A DNA stretch of 64,000 nt from Hyphomicrobiales bacterium (GTDB lineage: Bacteria; Pseudomonadota; Alphaproteobacteria; Rhizobiales; Beijerinckiaceae): NCBI GenBank assembly GCA_027488155.1, contig JAIYCE010000037.1, positions 1 to 64,000 on the forward strand, read 5' to 3'. Below are positions 30,628 through 40,504 of the stretch, one piece after another. The stretch's first letter is position 1, and every line of letters starts with the position of its first letter. A program made the position numbers and the translations under genes. The notes under the pieces are model-generated. The model saw only the letters and a program-made list of their open reading frames with translations. It did not search any database and was not told the origin of the DNA.

Positions 30628-31233
30628 TCAGAGCCACGGACGCGACTGCGCGGCCTTCTCTTCATAGGTCTTGATCGACGGCGCCTTCTCCATCGTCAGG
30701 CCGATATCGTCGAGGCCGTTGATGAGGCAATGTTTGCGGAACGGATCCATCTCGAACTTGATCGCGCCACCATCGGGACCGCGAATTTCCTGCGCTTCGA
30801 GATCAATCGTCAGCGTCGAATTCGAACCGCGATCAGCATCGTCGAACAGCTTGTCGAGATCGTCCTGCGAGACCTTGATCGGCAGAATGCCGTTCTTGAA
30901 GCAGTTATTGTAGAAGATATCGGCGAAGCTCGTCGAAATCACGCAGCGAATACCGAAATCCAAGAGCGCCCATGGCGCATGCTCGCGCGAGGAGCCGCAG
31001 CCGAAATTGTCACCCGCCACCAGAATCTGCGCTTGGCGATAGGCCGGCTTGTTCAGCACGAAATCAGGATTTTCAGTGCCGTCTTCGTTGAAGCGCATTT
31101 CCGCGAACAGGCCCTTACCAAGACCGGTGCGCTTGATCGTCTTCAGATATTGCTTCGGAATGATCATGTCCGTGTCGATGTTCATGATCTTCATGGGCGC
31201 GGCGACGCCGGTCAGGGTGGTGAACTTGTCCAT
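30628..31233 (-). CDS. leuD: 3-isopropylmalate dehydratase small subunit
   Basis: A 201-residue LeuD, the swivel subunit of isopropylmalate isomerase. Diagnostic segments are [16 protein letters not shown] near the N-terminus, [17 protein letters not shown] in the middle and [12 protein letters not shown]. With LeuC (not in this window) it interconverts 2- and 3-isopropylmalate in leucine synthesis. The next minus-strand gene, the transglycosylase, begins 11 bases later, suggesting shared transcription of unrelated functions. It diverges from the metC-like gene. Confidence 0.96.
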   Translation of the reverse strand: MDKFTTLTGVAAPMKIMNIDTDMIIPKQYLKTIKRTGLGKGLFAEMRFNEDGTENPDFVLNKPAYRQAQILVAGDNFGCGSSREHAPWALLDFGIRCVISTSFADIFYNNCFKNGILPIKVSQDDLDKLFDDADRGSNSTLTIDLEAQEIRGPDGGAIKFEMDPFRKHCLINGLDDIGLTMEKAPSIKTYEEKAAQSRPWL

Positions 31234-31382
31234 GGATGCGCCTCAAGCTGGAAGGGCTGAATTTGCGCCGGTTTCTAGCAGAGGGGCGCGGTGAAGGGTA
31301 GCCTGACCTGCATCGAGCGCCCATTGAAGCCCAGCTCATTCCCGGCTAATCGGCTTTTTCCTGCCCTGTTGAGGTTGAAGCC

Positions 31383-32591
31383 ATGGCCCGCACCCCAAAA
31401 ACCCCGTCCAAAAAGACCGCCCCAGCCAAAACGGGCTGGTCGAAGCGTACCCTGACGGCGCAGGCCTTGGGCGGGATCGACGAAGCGACCCGCGCGGTCG
31501 TACGGCCGATCCATGTCGCCACGACCTTCATCCGCGACCCCGACAATGCCTATTCCTCTGGAAACATCTATGGCCGCCCGGATAATGAGACGATCCGCGA
31601 GGCAGAAGCCGTGATTGCCATGTGGGAGGAAGCCAAGGCTGCGATGCTCTTCTCCTCCGGCATGGCGGCCGCCACATCGATCTTCCTCGCCCTCAATCCG
31701 GGCGACCACGTGATCGCCCCGAAGGTCATGTACTGGTCGCTGCGCAACTGGTTGAAGAACGACGCCGTGCGCTGGGGTCTCGACGTGGAATTCGTCGACG
31801 TTTCGGATGTCGCCGCCATCAAAGCCGCCATCCGCAAAGGCAAGACGAAACTGATCTGGGCGGAAACGCCGTCAAACCCGCTGTGGACGCTGACAGACCT
31901 CGGCGCTGTGGCCGATATCGCGCACAAAGCCGGTGCACGCCTTGCAGTCGACTCAACTTGCGCGACGCCCGTTTTCTCCCAGCCACTCAATCTTGGCGCG
32001 GACATCGTGATGCATGCGGCAACGAAATCGATGAACGGCCATTCCGACGTTGTCGCCGGCGCACTCGCGACATCAAAGGCCGACGATTTCTGGCAGCGCA
32101 TCGCTGCCAACCGCAAAAACCTCGGCGCCATTCTCGGCCCGTTCGAAGCTTTCCTGCTGATGCGCGGCATGCGCACGCTCGATCTGCGTGTCCGCGCCGC
32201 GTCCACCAATGCAATGGATCTCGCCAAACGCTTTGCAGAACACCCCTCTATCGCAGAAGTGCTCTATCCCGGCCTGCCGTCACATCCGCAATATCAATTG
32301 GCAAAAAAGCAGATGAAAGGCGGCTTCGGCCACATGCTCTCGATCCGCGTGAAAGGCGGCGAAGCGAGCGCGATTGCTACGGCAGCCGCCGTTGAATTGT
32401 GGAAGCGCGCCACCTCGCTCGGCGGCGTGGAAAGCCTCATCGAACATCGCGCTTCGATCGAGGGCGAAGGCACGCCCTGCCCGCCCGATCTGCTGCGCCT
32501 GTCGGCGGGCATTGAGGATCCCGACGATCTTTATGCCGATCTCGATCAAGCGTTGCGCCGCGCCACCGGCCGCAGCAACCGGAAGACATAA
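31383..32591 (+). CDS. metC: Cystathionine beta-lyase-type PLP enzyme
   Basis: A 402-residue member of the Cys/Met-metabolism PLP family. The N-terminus has a Lys-rich extension of about 20 residues. The PLP lysine is in HAATKSMNGHSDVVAGAL, the cofactor ring-stacking region in SSGMAAATSIFLAL, and ETPSNPLWTLTDL carries a conserved loop; SLGGVESLIEHRAS near the end is typical. Beta-lyases cleave cystathionine to homocysteine, pyruvate and ammonia; gamma-synthases and gamma-lyases share the fold, so the reaction is inferred. No SAM-riboswitch-like leader was recognised upstream. Confidence 0.85.
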   Translation: MARTPKTPSKKTAPAKTGWSKRTLTAQALGGIDEATRAVVRPIHVATTFIRDPDNAYSSGNIYGRPDNETIREAEAVIAMWEEAKAAMLFSSGMAAATSIFLALNPGDHVIAPKVMYWSLRNWLKNDAVRWGLDVEFVDVSDVAAIKAAIRKGKTKLIWAETPSNPLWTLTDLGAVADIAHKAGARLAVDSTCATPVFSQPLNLGADIVMHAATKSMNGHSDVVAGALATSKADDFWQRIAANRKNLGAILGPFEAFLLMRGMRTLDLRVRAASTNAMDLAKRFAEHPSIAEVLYPGLPSHPQYQLAKKQMKGGFGHMLSIRVKGGEASAIATAAAVELWKRATSLGGVESLIEHRASIEGEGTPCPPDLLRLSAGIEDPDDLYADLDQALRRATGRSNRKT

Positions 32592-32596
32592 AATGT

Positions 32597-33058
32597 TTAG
32601 ACGGGCAACAGCCCGTCACTCTTCACCTCTTCCATCACGACATAGGTGCGCGTCTCCTTGACGCCCGGGAGCCCCAGCACAACGTCACCGAGAAAACGCC
32701 GATAGGCATTCATGTCGGCGACGCGTGTCTTCACCAGATAATCGAAGCCCCCGCCCACCATATGGCATTCGAGCACTTCGGGCGCGCGCCGCACGGCGGC
32801 AGCAAATTTCTCGAATACATCGGCGGTTGTTTTGTCGAGCCCGACCTCGATGAATACCAACAAACCGCGCCCCAGCTTGCTGGGATCGAGCATGGCGCGA
32901 AAGCCCGTCACGTAGCCATCGCGCAAAAGGCGCTTCAAGCGCTCGCTGGTTGCGGTTGGCGACAGGCCGATTTTGTCAGCCAGTTCCACAGTCGCAATCC
33001 GCCCATCTTCTTGCAACAATTTCAATAGCTTACGGTCTGTGCGGTCGAGTTTTTCCAT
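32597..33058 (-). CDS. putR: Lrp/AsnC-family regulator, probable proline-responsive PutR
   Basis: A 153-residue regulator from the ATG at 33058. The N-terminal helix-turn-helix runs from LDRTDRKLLKLLQEDGR through LSPTATSERLKRLLRDGYV, and the C-terminal RAM ligand-binding domain contains VLECHMVGGGFDYLVKTRVADMNAYRRFL. It is divergent from putA with a 114-base AT-rich spacer. In Agrobacterium and Rhodobacter an Lrp-type PutR in this position activates putA when proline is present; transfer of that role here is inference from position. A hairpin overlaps its stop codon. Confidence 0.85.
   Translation of the reverse strand: MEKLDRTDRKLLKLLQEDGRIATVELADKIGLSPTATSERLKRLLRDGYVTGFRAMLDPSKLGRGLLVFIEVGLDKTTADVFEKFAAAVRRAPEVLECHMVGGGFDYLVKTRVADMNAYRRFLGDVVLGLPGVKETRTYVVMEEVKSDGLLPV
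32600..32617 (-). terminator. Possible terminator overlapping the end of the Lrp-type gene
   Basis: GACGGGC (32600-32606) and GCCCGTC (32611-32617) make a seven-pair stem with a four-base loop. On the minus strand the stem lies within the last codons and is followed by TAAACATTTT. It also lies just after the stop of the converging metC-like gene. The T-run is weak. Confidence 0.4.
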
Positions 33059-33172
33059 TGTTTTCTCTAATTTTTTTATCATTCTCCGTGTTTTTCACTA
33101 TAGAACGATTAAAACGCCCATTGAAACCCCGGCTCACCCCACGGAATCTTCTTCCAGCTTCGGAGATTCCTG
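33059..33172. promoter_or_regulatory. putR-putA divergent control region
   Basis: The 114 bases between the two divergent starts include an AT-rich block (about 33059-33115) that stands out from the GC-rich surroundings and suits Lrp-type binding and bending. Closer to putA, GGAATCT (33143-33149) and AGATTCC (33164-33170) form a seven-pair stem whose downstream arm covers the GGAG ribosome site of putA. No precise operator can be drawn. Confidence 0.5.
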
Positions 33173-36100
33173 ATGACCGCACTGCCCTCACCATTCCGCG
33201 CCCCCTACGCCCCCGCAGACGAGGCGATCGCCCGCACGCTTCTAGCGAACGCGACGCTTTCGCCTGAGCAGGAAGCCCGCATCGATACCGAGGCGACAAC
33301 ACTGATCGAAGCGATCCGCGCCAAGACAGGCGGCTTCGGCGGCGTCGAGGAATTGCTGCGCGAATATTCGCTGTCCAGCCGCGAAGGCCTCGCGCTAATG
33401 GTGTTGGCCGAAGCGCTCTTGCGCGTACCGGATGCGGCTACGGCGGACCGGCTGATCGAAGACAAGCTCGGCCAAGGCGATTTTGCCCATCACGAACGCA
33501 AATCCGATGCTCTGCTTGTTTCGGCTTCCGCTTGGGCGCTCGGCATCACGGCGCGCATCATTCAACCGGGCGAGACGCCGGAAGGAATCTTGGGTGGCCT
33601 TGTGAAACGCATGGGCTTGCCCACGGTGCGCACGGCGACGCGGCAGGCCATGCGCGTGCTCGGCAATCATTTCGTGCTTGGCCAAACCATCGAGGAAGCG
33701 CTCAGCAAAGCGCAATCGCCGCAAGGCCGCGTCTATCGCTATTCCTTCGACATGCTGGGCGAAGGCGCGCGCACCGAAGAAGATGCGAAGCGCTATTTCA
33801 AATCCTATGCGGACGCCATTGATGCCATTGGCCGCGCTGCCGGCAATGAAGCGTTGCCGAACCGTCCGGGCATCTCTGTGAAACTCTCGGCGCTGCATCC
33901 CCGTTACGATGCGCTTTCGCATGGCCGCGTGATGAAGGAACTCGTACCGGAAATCATCGCGCTCGCCACAAAAGCGAAATCCTACGATCTCAACTTCACC
34001 ATCGACGCTGAGGAAGCCGACCGGCTTGAACTCTCACTCGATGTCATCGATCGTGTTTTTGCGGACCCTGCGCTTGACGGATGGGATGGATTTGGCCTTG
34101 CCATTCAGGCCTATCAGAAGCGCGCACCCGAAGTGATCGACCACGTCGTTGCGCTCGCCAAGACGTATAATCGCCGCATGATGGTGCGCCTCGTGAAAGG
34201 CGCTTATTGGGACACGGAGGTCAAGCGCACGCAGGAGCGCGGGCTTGACGATTATCCAGTCTTCACCCGCAAGGCGATGACGGACCTCAACTACATGGCC
34301 TGCGCCGAAAAACTACTGGCGGCGCGCCCGTTGATATATCCGCAATTCGCCACACATAACGCGCTCACGGTCGCCTCGATCATTGAGCGTGCAGGCGGTA
34401 TCGACGGTTTCGAGTTCCAGCGCCTCCACGGCATGGGTGAAGGCGTTTACGACAAATTATTGGAAACGCGCCCTGGCATTGCCTGCCGCACCTATGCGCC
34501 GGTCGGCGGACACCGCGATCTGCTTGCCTATCTCGTGCGGCGCTTGTTGGAAAATGGCGCTAATTCATCCTTCGTTTCGGTTGCAGCCGATCCCAACATC
34601 GCTGTTTCATCGCTGTTAAAGCGGCCTGCCGCCATCATCGGCGATGCAGCCCATGCGCGGAATGCACATATTCCCTTACCAAAAAATCTCTATGGCACAG
34701 GAAGGCTCAATTCGCGCGGCGTCGAATTTGGCGATGAAGCCGCGCTCGAAAACTTTCTCGCTGAAATCAAGACCGCAGCAGCCAAAACACCCAAACGTGC
34801 AACCTCGCTCATCGGCGGGCGTGAAGGTACGGGCGAAGCGCGCGCTCTGCGCTCGCCCATCGATGGTGATTCCTACGGCCTCGTGGTTGAAGCGTCGATG
34901 GACGACGCCAAACGCGCCGTCGCTTCGACGCGCGCCGCATGGCGTTCATGGGAACGCACGGACGTGAATATGCGTGCCGACATTCTGCTCCGTACGGCCG
35001 ATGCACTGGAACGGGAGCGCGGCCTCTTCGTCCATCTTCTGCAAGTTGAAGCGGGCAAGACGCTCGACGATGCGCTGGCCGAAATTCGCGAAGCCGTCGA
35101 TTTCCTGCGTTACTACGCCGCCGATGCGCGTCATGTATTTGGCGAAGGCGAGGCACTGCCGGGCCCGACAGGCGAATCGAACCGTTTGCGCCACCGCGGG
35201 CGTGGCGTCTTCCTGTGCATCAGCCCATGGAATTTTCCGCTTGCGATCTTCACCGGCCAGATCGCCGCCGCCCTCGTAGCGGGCAACACAGTCATCGCCA
35301 AACCGGCCGAACAAACACCGCTCATCGCTTATGCCATGGTGCAATTGATGCAACGCGCGGGCCTGCCAGCCGATGCACTGGCCCTCGTGCTTGGCGATGG
35401 CGGAATTGGTGCTGCGCTCGTCAACCACCCGCAGATTGCAGGTGTAGCCTTTACCGGCTCGACAGAAACCGCTTGGCGCATCAATCGCGCCCTAGCGGCG
35501 AAAGATGGCCCCATCGTGCCATTGATTGCCGAAACAGGCGGCATCAACGCAATGGTGGTGGATGCCACCGCGCTACCGGAGCAAGTAACGGATGATGTCG
35601 TGATGTCGGCCTTTCGCTCAGCCGGACAACGGTGTTCGGCATTGCGCATGCTCTGCGTACAGGAGGATGTCGCCGACAAAATGATTGAGATGATCCGCGG
35701 CGCTGGACAGGAACTGAAGATCGGCGACCCTCGAAGCATTTCGGTTCATGTCGGCCCGGTGATCGACGCTGAAGCGAAAGCCAAACTCGACGGCCATATT
35801 GTCACGATGAAGAAGACCGCCAAGGTCGAAGCGCTGGGTGAAGCGCCCGCGCATGGTTTCTTTGTTGCACCGCATATCGTTGAACTCGCTAAGGCTGAAG
35901 ATTTACAGGAAGAAATCTTCGGCCCCGTGCTGCATGTGGTGCGCTGGAAGGCGGGCGAGCTTGCAAAGCTGCTCGATGCAATCGATGCAAAAGGATACGG
36001 ACTGACGCTCGGCGTCCATTCGCGAATCGATTCAACCATCGACACTATTCTTGAACGTCTCGACAGCGGCAATTGCTACGTGAACCGAAACATGATCGGC

Positions 36101-36262
36101 GCCGTTGTTGGCACGCAACCTTTCGGCGGATCGGGCCTATCTGGCACCGGCCCGAAAGCGGGCGGCCCAAACTATCTCAAACGGTTCGGGCTTGAACAAA
36201 CGGTCACGATCAACACGGCGGCGGCTGGTGGCAATGCCAGCCTCATGGCCATGGTGGAATAG
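33173..36262 (+). CDS. putA: Bifunctional proline dehydrogenase / L-glutamate-gamma-semialdehyde dehydrogenase
   Basis: A 1029-residue trifunction-less (two-domain) PutA. The proline dehydrogenase barrel occupies about residues 60-470, with FTIDAEEADRLELSLDVI and RLVKGAYWDTEVKR. The aldehyde dehydrogenase domain occupies about 520-1000; the general-base Glu is in AETGGINAMVVD and the catalytic Cys in SAGQRCSALRML. It oxidises proline to glutamate, passing electrons from FAD to quinone and reducing NAD. The ribbon-helix-helix DNA-binding domain of E. coli PutA is absent, which fits control by the divergent Lrp-type gene. A GC hairpin with a T-run follows. Confidence 0.96.
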   Translation: MTALPSPFRAPYAPADEAIARTLLANATLSPEQEARIDTEATTLIEAIRAKTGGFGGVEELLREYSLSSREGLALMVLAEALLRVPDAATADRLIEDKLGQGDFAHHERKSDALLVSASAWALGITARIIQPGETPEGILGGLVKRMGLPTVRTATRQAMRVLGNHFVLGQTIEEALSKAQSPQGRVYRYSFDMLGEGARTEEDAKRYFKSYADAIDAIGRAAGNEALPNRPGISVKLSALHPRYDALSHGRVMKELVPEIIALATKAKSYDLNFTIDAEEADRLELSLDVIDRVFADPALDGWDGFGLAIQAYQKRAPEVIDHVVALAKTYNRRMMVRLVKGAYWDTEVKRTQERGLDDYPVFTRKAMTDLNYMACAEKLLAARPLIYPQFATHNALTVASIIERAGGIDGFEFQRLHGMGEGVYDKLLETRPGIACRTYAPVGGHRDLLAYLVRRLLENGANSSFVSVAADPNIAVSSLLKRPAAIIGDAAHARNAHIPLPKNLYGTGRLNSRGVEFGDEAALENFLAEIKTAAAKTPKRATSLIGGREGTGEARALRSPIDGDSYGLVVEASMDDAKRAVASTRAAWRSWERTDVNMRADILLRTADALERERGLFVHLLQVEAGKTLDDALAEIREAVDFLRYYAADARHVFGEGEALPGPTGESNRLRHRGRGVFLCISPWNFPLAIFTGQIAAALVAGNTVIAKPAEQTPLIAYAMVQLMQRAGLPADALALVLGDGGIGAALVNHPQIAGVAFTGSTETAWRINRALAAKDGPIVPLIAETGGINAMVVDATALPEQVTDDVVMSAFRSAGQRCSALRMLCVQEDVADKMIEMIRGAGQELKIGDPRSISVHVGPVIDAEAKAKLDGHIVTMKKTAKVEALGEAPAHGFFVAPHIVELAKAEDLQEEIFGPVLHVVRWKAGELAKLLDAIDAKGYGLTLGVHSRIDSTIDTILERLDSGNCYVNRNMIGAVVGTQPFGGSGLSGTGPKAGGPNYLKRFGLEQTVTINTAAAGGNASLMAMVE

Positions 36263-36269
36263 ATCTCAG

Positions 36270-36292
36270 GCGCGGCCTTGCGCGCTTTTCTT
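36270..36292 (+). terminator. Terminator after putA
   Basis: GCGCG (36270-36274) and CGCGC (36281-36285) form a short GC stem with a six-base loop, followed by TTTTCTT. It starts eight bases after the putA stop. Confidence 0.65.
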
Positions 36293-36303
36293 GCAGAATA
36301 AAT

Positions 36304-36408
36304 CTCGTCATTGCGAGGAGGGCATTAGCCCGTCGCGCCAATCCATGCTGTGTTCACGCTCGATACAAAGATGGGTTGCTGCGTCGCTGCGCTCCTCGCA
36401 ATGACGAG
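36304..36408. repeat. Dispersed palindromic repeat, family A, copy 1
   Basis: CTCGTCATTGCGAGGAG (36304-36320) and its exact reverse complement at 36392-36408 bound the element; inside lie AATCCATG near the left end and ATGGGTTGC near the right. The whole can fold as a long imperfect hairpin. Copies of the same design are at 48265-48369 and 63573-63743. It lies between putA and the end of cobT, with a related fragment of the 61-bp tandem unit at 36432-36457. Confidence 0.85.
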
Positions 36409-36477
36409 GGTTGTAATTTACCCACAAGGCTCCAAAAGGCCGAACGGCAGCCGCCGACTGACCCGCATCCCAAACAA

Positions 36478-38364
36478 TTAAGCGCGTTTTTTAATCTGCG
36501 GCACAGGCGCATCATCATCAAATAGTTCGGCGAGCTTCTCAGTCATCGCACCGCCGAGCTCCTCCGCGTCAACAATCGTCACAGCGCGGCGGTAATAACG
36601 CGTCACATCATGCCCGATGCCGATGGCGATCAACTCGACGGGCGAGCGCGTTTCGATCTCTTCGATGACCTTGCGCAGATGCTTTTCGAGATAATTGCCC
36701 GGATTGACCGACAAGGTTGAATCGTCGACCGGTGCACCATCTGAGATCATCATCAGGATTTTGCGCTGCTCGGGGCGCGCCAATAAACGCTGATGGGCCC
36801 AATCGAGCGCCTCGCCGTCGATATTTTCTTTGAGCAGACCCTCACGCATCATCAGGCCAAGATTTTTGCGCGCACGCCGCCATGGCGCGTCCGCTTCCTT
36901 GTAGATGATGTGACGCAAATCATTGAGGCGACCGGGCGCAGGCGGCTTGCCTGACTGCAACCACGTTTCGCGCGCTTGCCCGCCCTTCCACGCGCGCGTG
37001 GTGAAGCCGAGAATCTCTGTCTTCACGCCGCAACGTTCGAGCGTGCGCGCAAGCACATCACCGCACGTCGCCGCGACGGTGATCGGACGACCGCGCATCG
37101 AGCCTGAATTATCGATCAGCAACGTCACCACAGTGTCGCGGAAATTCGTATCCTTTTCGCGCTTGAAGGAGAGCGGCTGATACGGATCCATCACGATTCG
37201 CGTCAGACGCGCCGGATCGAGTGACCCCTCTTCGAGATCGAATTCCCAAGCACGATTCTGCTGCGCCATCAGGCGACGCTGCAACCGATTAGCGAGCCGC
37301 GCGACCACGCCTTGCAAATGGCTGAGCTGCTTGTCGAGATAAGCGCGCAGACGCGCGAGCTCATCAGCATCGCAGAGTTCTTCGGCCTTGATCGTTTCGT
37401 CGAATTTCGTCGTAAACGCCTTGTATTCCGGTCCGCGCGATTGCTGCCCCGCATTTGGCGGCGGACGCGAAGCTTCTGAAGGATTATCGCTATCGGTCTC
37501 GTCCATATCGTCCGGCATTTCGCCGGTGGGGCCGTCGGCGTCTTCTTTGGCGCCTTCTTCGAGCTCGGCCGTCGCGTCTTCGCTTTCCTGCATCTCGGCG
37601 CGTTCAGCCGACGATTGCTCTTCAGCATCGCCCTGATCGCTCTGCTCATTCTGATTGTCGCCTTCGTCCTGCTCCTCGTTCTCGTCATCGTCGGGATCGA
37701 GGTTGGCATCGTCTGCCATATCGAGCTTGGCGAGCACATCGCGCATATCGCGCGCAAAAGATTTCTGATCTTCGATATCGCTGAGAAGACGATCGAGCGA
37801 AGGACCGGCCTTTTCCTCGACGAAGCCGCGCCACAAATCGACGACTTTCTGTGCCGCCGGAGGCGGCTTCAAGCCGGTCAACCGCTCTCGCACCATCATC
37901 GCAATAGCGTCTTCAAGCGGCGCATCGGCGCGGTCAGTAATTTCGTGATAATTGCCGCGATGATAGCGGTCTTCCAACATGGCTGAGATGTTTGTTGCCA
38001 CGCCCGCCATGCGGCGCGAGCCAATCGCTTCGACACGCGCCTGTTCGACCGCATCGAAAACGGCACGCGCGGCAGGGCCTTCCGGCGCCAAGCGGCGATG
38101 CACATTGTCGTCATGGCATGCGAGCCGGAGCGCCATCGCATCCGCATGTCCGCGCACCACCGCGACATCGTCAGCCGTCATCTTGCGCGGCGGCTCGGGC
38201 AAACGCGCCCTTTCGCCGACAAGCGAAGGCCGATCCGACGCATAGGTGATCTCAAGCTCAGGCTTGCGCGCAAGCGCACGCATAGCACCCGCAAGCGACC
38301 GCTTGAACGGTTCGGTGGGCGCCTCTTTGCCCTGCGTCGGTTTGCGGTTCGAGGGCGTGCTCAC
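36478..38364 (-). CDS. cobT: Cobaltochelatase subunit CobT
   Basis: A 628-residue protein of usual CobT length, starting at GTG 38364. The N-terminal domain (about 1-210) is followed by a very acidic linker (about 215-295, rich in Asp, Glu and Gln), then a von Willebrand A domain whose metal site is [12 protein letters not shown] (DxSxS at 418-422). CobT and CobS form a AAA+ ring complex that, with CobN, inserts cobalt into hydrogenobyrinic acid a,c-diamide in aerobic cobalamin synthesis. It lies 13 bases downstream of cobS. CobN is not in the window. Confidence 0.95.
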   Translation of the reverse strand: MSTPSNRKPTQGKEAPTEPFKRSLAGAMRALARKPELEITYASDRPSLVGERARLPEPPRKMTADDVAVVRGHADAMALRLACHDDNVHRRLAPEGPAARAVFDAVEQARVEAIGSRRMAGVATNISAMLEDRYHRGNYHEITDRADAPLEDAIAMMVRERLTGLKPPPAAQKVVDLWRGFVEEKAGPSLDRLLSDIEDQKSFARDMRDVLAKLDMADDANLDPDDDENEEQDEGDNQNEQSDQGDAEEQSSAERAEMQESEDATAELEEGAKEDADGPTGEMPDDMDETDSDNPSEASRPPPNAGQQSRGPEYKAFTTKFDETIKAEELCDADELARLRAYLDKQLSHLQGVVARLANRLQRRLMAQQNRAWEFDLEEGSLDPARLTRIVMDPYQPLSFKREKDTNFRDTVVTLLIDNSGSMRGRPITVAATCGDVLARTLERCGVKTEILGFTTRAWKGGQARETWLQSGKPPAPGRLNDLRHIIYKEADAPWRRARKNLGLMMREGLLKENIDGEALDWAHQRLLARPEQRKILMMISDGAPVDDSTLSVNPGNYLEKHLRKVIEEIETRSPVELIAIGIGHDVTRYYRRAVTIVDAEELGGAMTEKLAELFDDDAPVPQIKKRA

Positions 38365-38377
38365 GCCGTTTCTGGCC

Positions 38378-39385
38378 TCAGCTCAGGGCGACGTTAACGG
38401 CGCTCTCCGGCAATTCGACACCGAAGGAGCGCTGGTAGAATTCCGCCACCAGCGAACGTTCGAGCTCATCGCATTTGTTGAGGAAGGTGACGCGGAATGC
38501 GAAGCCCACATCCTTGAAGATGTCGGCATTCTCGGCCCATGTGATCACCGTGCGCGGGCTCATCACCGTCGACAAATCGCCATTCATGAAGGCATTGCGG
38601 GTGAGATCGGCCACGCGCACCATCCGGTTGACGATATCACGACCTTCCTTGCCCGTGTAATGCTTCGCCTTCGACAGGACGATGTCGACTTCCTTGTCAT
38701 GCGGCAAATAATTGAGCGTTGTCACGATCGACCAGCGGTCCATCTGACCTTGGTTGATCTGCTGCGTGCCGTGATAGAGGCCCGACGTATCGCCGAGACC
38801 CACCGTATTCGCGGTCGCGAACAGACGGAAAGCGGGATGTGGACGAATGACGCGCTTTTGATCGAGCAAGGTCAGCTTGCCCGATACTTCGAGCACGCGC
38901 TGAATAACAAACATTACGTCCGGGCGGCCGGCGTCATATTCGTCGAACACTAGCGCCACATTGTTCTGCAACGCCCATGGCAGAATGCCATCTTGGAATT
39001 CGGTGATCTGCTTGCCGTCCTTGAGCACGATCGCGTCCTTGCCAACGAGATCGATGCGCGAGACATGGCTATCGAGATTGATGCGAATGCACGGCCAGTT
39101 GAGGCGCGCCGCAACCTGTTCGATATGGGTTGATTTGCCGGTGCCGTGATAGCCCGTCACCATCACGCGGCGGTTCTTTGCAAAACCGGCAAGGATGGCG
39201 AGCGTCGTGTCGCGGTCGAACAGATAATCGGGATCGAGATCGGGCACATGCGCCTCGGCCTGGCTGAAGGCAGGCACCATCATGTCAGTATCGATACCGA
39301 AAACTTTCCGGGCTGACACAGTCGTGTCGGGCAGGCCGGGCATCGAGTCGTTGGCTTCTTTCAGCGCTTCGTTCTTCGCAGGCAT
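38378..39385 (-). CDS. cobS: Cobaltochelatase subunit CobS (AAA+ ATPase)
   Basis: About 335 residues from the ATG at 39385, chosen for the GAGG five bases upstream; a longer frame reaches 39466. The N-terminal [14 protein letters not shown] is the CobS hallmark. Walker A is GYHGTGKST (residues 78-86), Walker [11 protein letters not shown], sensor-1 region [11 protein letters not shown]. It is the ATP-hydrolysing ring partner of CobT in cobalt insertion. The protein belongs to the MoxR-related AAA+ group, and the paired VWA subunit is encoded immediately downstream. Confidence 0.95.
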   Translation of the reverse strand: MPAKNEALKEANDSMPGLPDTTVSARKVFGIDTDMMVPAFSQAEAHVPDLDPDYLFDRDTTLAILAGFAKNRRVMVTGYHGTGKSTHIEQVAARLNWPCIRINLDSHVSRIDLVGKDAIVLKDGKQITEFQDGILPWALQNNVALVFDEYDAGRPDVMFVIQRVLEVSGKLTLLDQKRVIRPHPAFRLFATANTVGLGDTSGLYHGTQQINQGQMDRWSIVTTLNYLPHDKEVDIVLSKAKHYTGKEGRDIVNRMVRVADLTRNAFMNGDLSTVMSPRTVITWAENADIFKDVGFAFRVTFLNKCDELERSLVAEFYQRSFGVELPESAVNVALS

Positions 39386-39542
39386 ACATCCTCGCATTGC
39401 GGCAGCGCGGCCCGGGCCCATGAGCTTCATGGTCTCCGCCGCCGGAACCCCCGCATGACGATCCATTGATGGGAGTGTTTTAGGCTTTTGGCCCCGTGAA
39501 GTCCATCGCCCAGCGACAGATCAGACCTGTTATTGGCGGGGT

Positions 39543-40157
39543 TCAGGCGAGGCCGGAGGATTTCAATGTGTTGTAGGCGTTGATGATCTCGCGGAGCTTA
39601 TCCTCATAAGACCGGTCACCCCCGTTCATGTCGGGGTGGAAACGCTTCACGAGGATCTTAAACCGTGCCTTCACCTCGACCTTTTCGGTCGTTTCGGGCA
39701 GATCGAGCGTCTCGAACGCCTTCCGGGCCAAGGGACCTATCCGGCTTTCCGGTTCGGGGGCCCGGCGTTGCTCGGCACGAAAACCGCCGCCGCGCAGGAT
39801 GTCGAACGGGTCGGAGGCAGAAAACTCCGCCGCCCCGGCCTTGGCAGCCGCTTCCCGCGTCGCCGAATTTACCCCCATGGACCAGGTCGGCCGATGGCCG
39901 ATCAGGTCCTCTTTCTGGTATTTGGCGACCGCATCATCATCCATCCCGGCAAAATAATTGTAGGTCGAATTATACTCCCGGACGTGTTCGAGGCAGAATT
40001 TCCAGTATTCGCCCTCATGATGGCGGCCTTTGGGGGCCCGAAACTCGCCTGCGGCATTACAACCGACGCGGTCGCACCAGCCCGTCTCCTTCTTGGAGGC
40101 AGCCTCGGCCCGGGGCTTCACCCGGATGCGATCGAAGAGACGCGAGTTGAGATTCAT
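39543..40157 (-). CDS. J-domain (DnaJ-like) co-chaperone
   Basis: A 204-residue protein with the J domain at its C-terminus (about residues 145-202) rather than the N-terminus; the HPD motif is in KRFHPDMNGGDRSYEDKL. The N-terminal half contains two cysteine/tryptophan-rich segments (WCDRVGCNAAGEFRAP and YWKFCLEHVREYN) that look like a small metal-binding or interaction module. J domains stimulate DnaK ATPase. It lies 157 bases upstream of cobS on the same strand, an order kept in Hyphomicrobiales, and diverges from bolA. Its client is unknown. Confidence 0.88.
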   Translation of the reverse strand: MNLNSRLFDRIRVKPRAEAASKKETGWCDRVGCNAAGEFRAPKGRHHEGEYWKFCLEHVREYNSTYNYFAGMDDDAVAKYQKEDLIGHRPTWSMGVNSATREAAAKAGAAEFSASDPFDILRGGGFRAEQRRAPEPESRIGPLARKAFETLDLPETTEKVEVKARFKILVKRFHPDMNGGDRSYEDKLREIINAYNTLKSSGLA

Positions 40158-40221
40158 GGCTCAGCTATTATGAGAGACCCACCCCCCTCGGCAAGCGGTG
40201 CCGACAGAGAAAGAATGGACC

Positions 40222-40482
40222 ATGAGTGTGAAGGAAACGATGACGCGCAAGCTTGAGGCCGCTTTTGCGCCGGTCAGCCTGATGGTCCTCGACGAATCCG
40301 ACCAGCATCGCGGCCATGGCGGCTGGCGCGAGGGTGGTGAGACCCATTTTCGTATCCAGATCGTATCGCCCGCCTTCAAGGGCAAGAGCCGGGTCGACAT
40401 TCACCGCGCCATCAATGCCTGCGTCGCCGACGAGTTGCAAGGCAGCGTGCACGCGCTAGCGATTGAAGCCAAGGCAGGGTGA
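40222..40482 (+). CDS. bolA: BolA-family protein
   Basis: An 86-residue BolA protein from the ATG at 40222. The fold is evident from MTRKLEAAFAPVSLMVLDES, the loop histidine segment HRGHGGWREGGETHF and the FKGKSRVDIHRAIN helix, where the conserved histidine acts as an Fe-S ligand in complexes with monothiol glutaredoxins. BolA proteins affect iron-sulfur traffic and cell shape. It diverges from the J-domain gene, with 64 bases between. A family-B repeat follows the gene. Confidence 0.92.
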   Translation: MSVKETMTRKLEAAFAPVSLMVLDESDQHRGHGGWREGGETHFRIQIVSPAFKGKSRVDIHRAINACVADELQGSVHALAIEAKAG

Positions 40483-40504
40483 GAACCGTGGCAATACGTG
40501 CAAG

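Noticed and set aside
31234-31382. SAM-II riboswitch ahead of the metC-like gene
   Set aside because: I could not place the conserved SAM-II pseudoknot pattern; the spacer shows only a weak AGCC/GGCT pairing before a T-run.
36478-39385. MoxR-VWA ternary defence or chaperone system
   Set aside because: The N-terminal VFGIDTDM motif of the ATPase and the acidic-linker plus VWA layout of the partner are those of canonical CobS and CobT.
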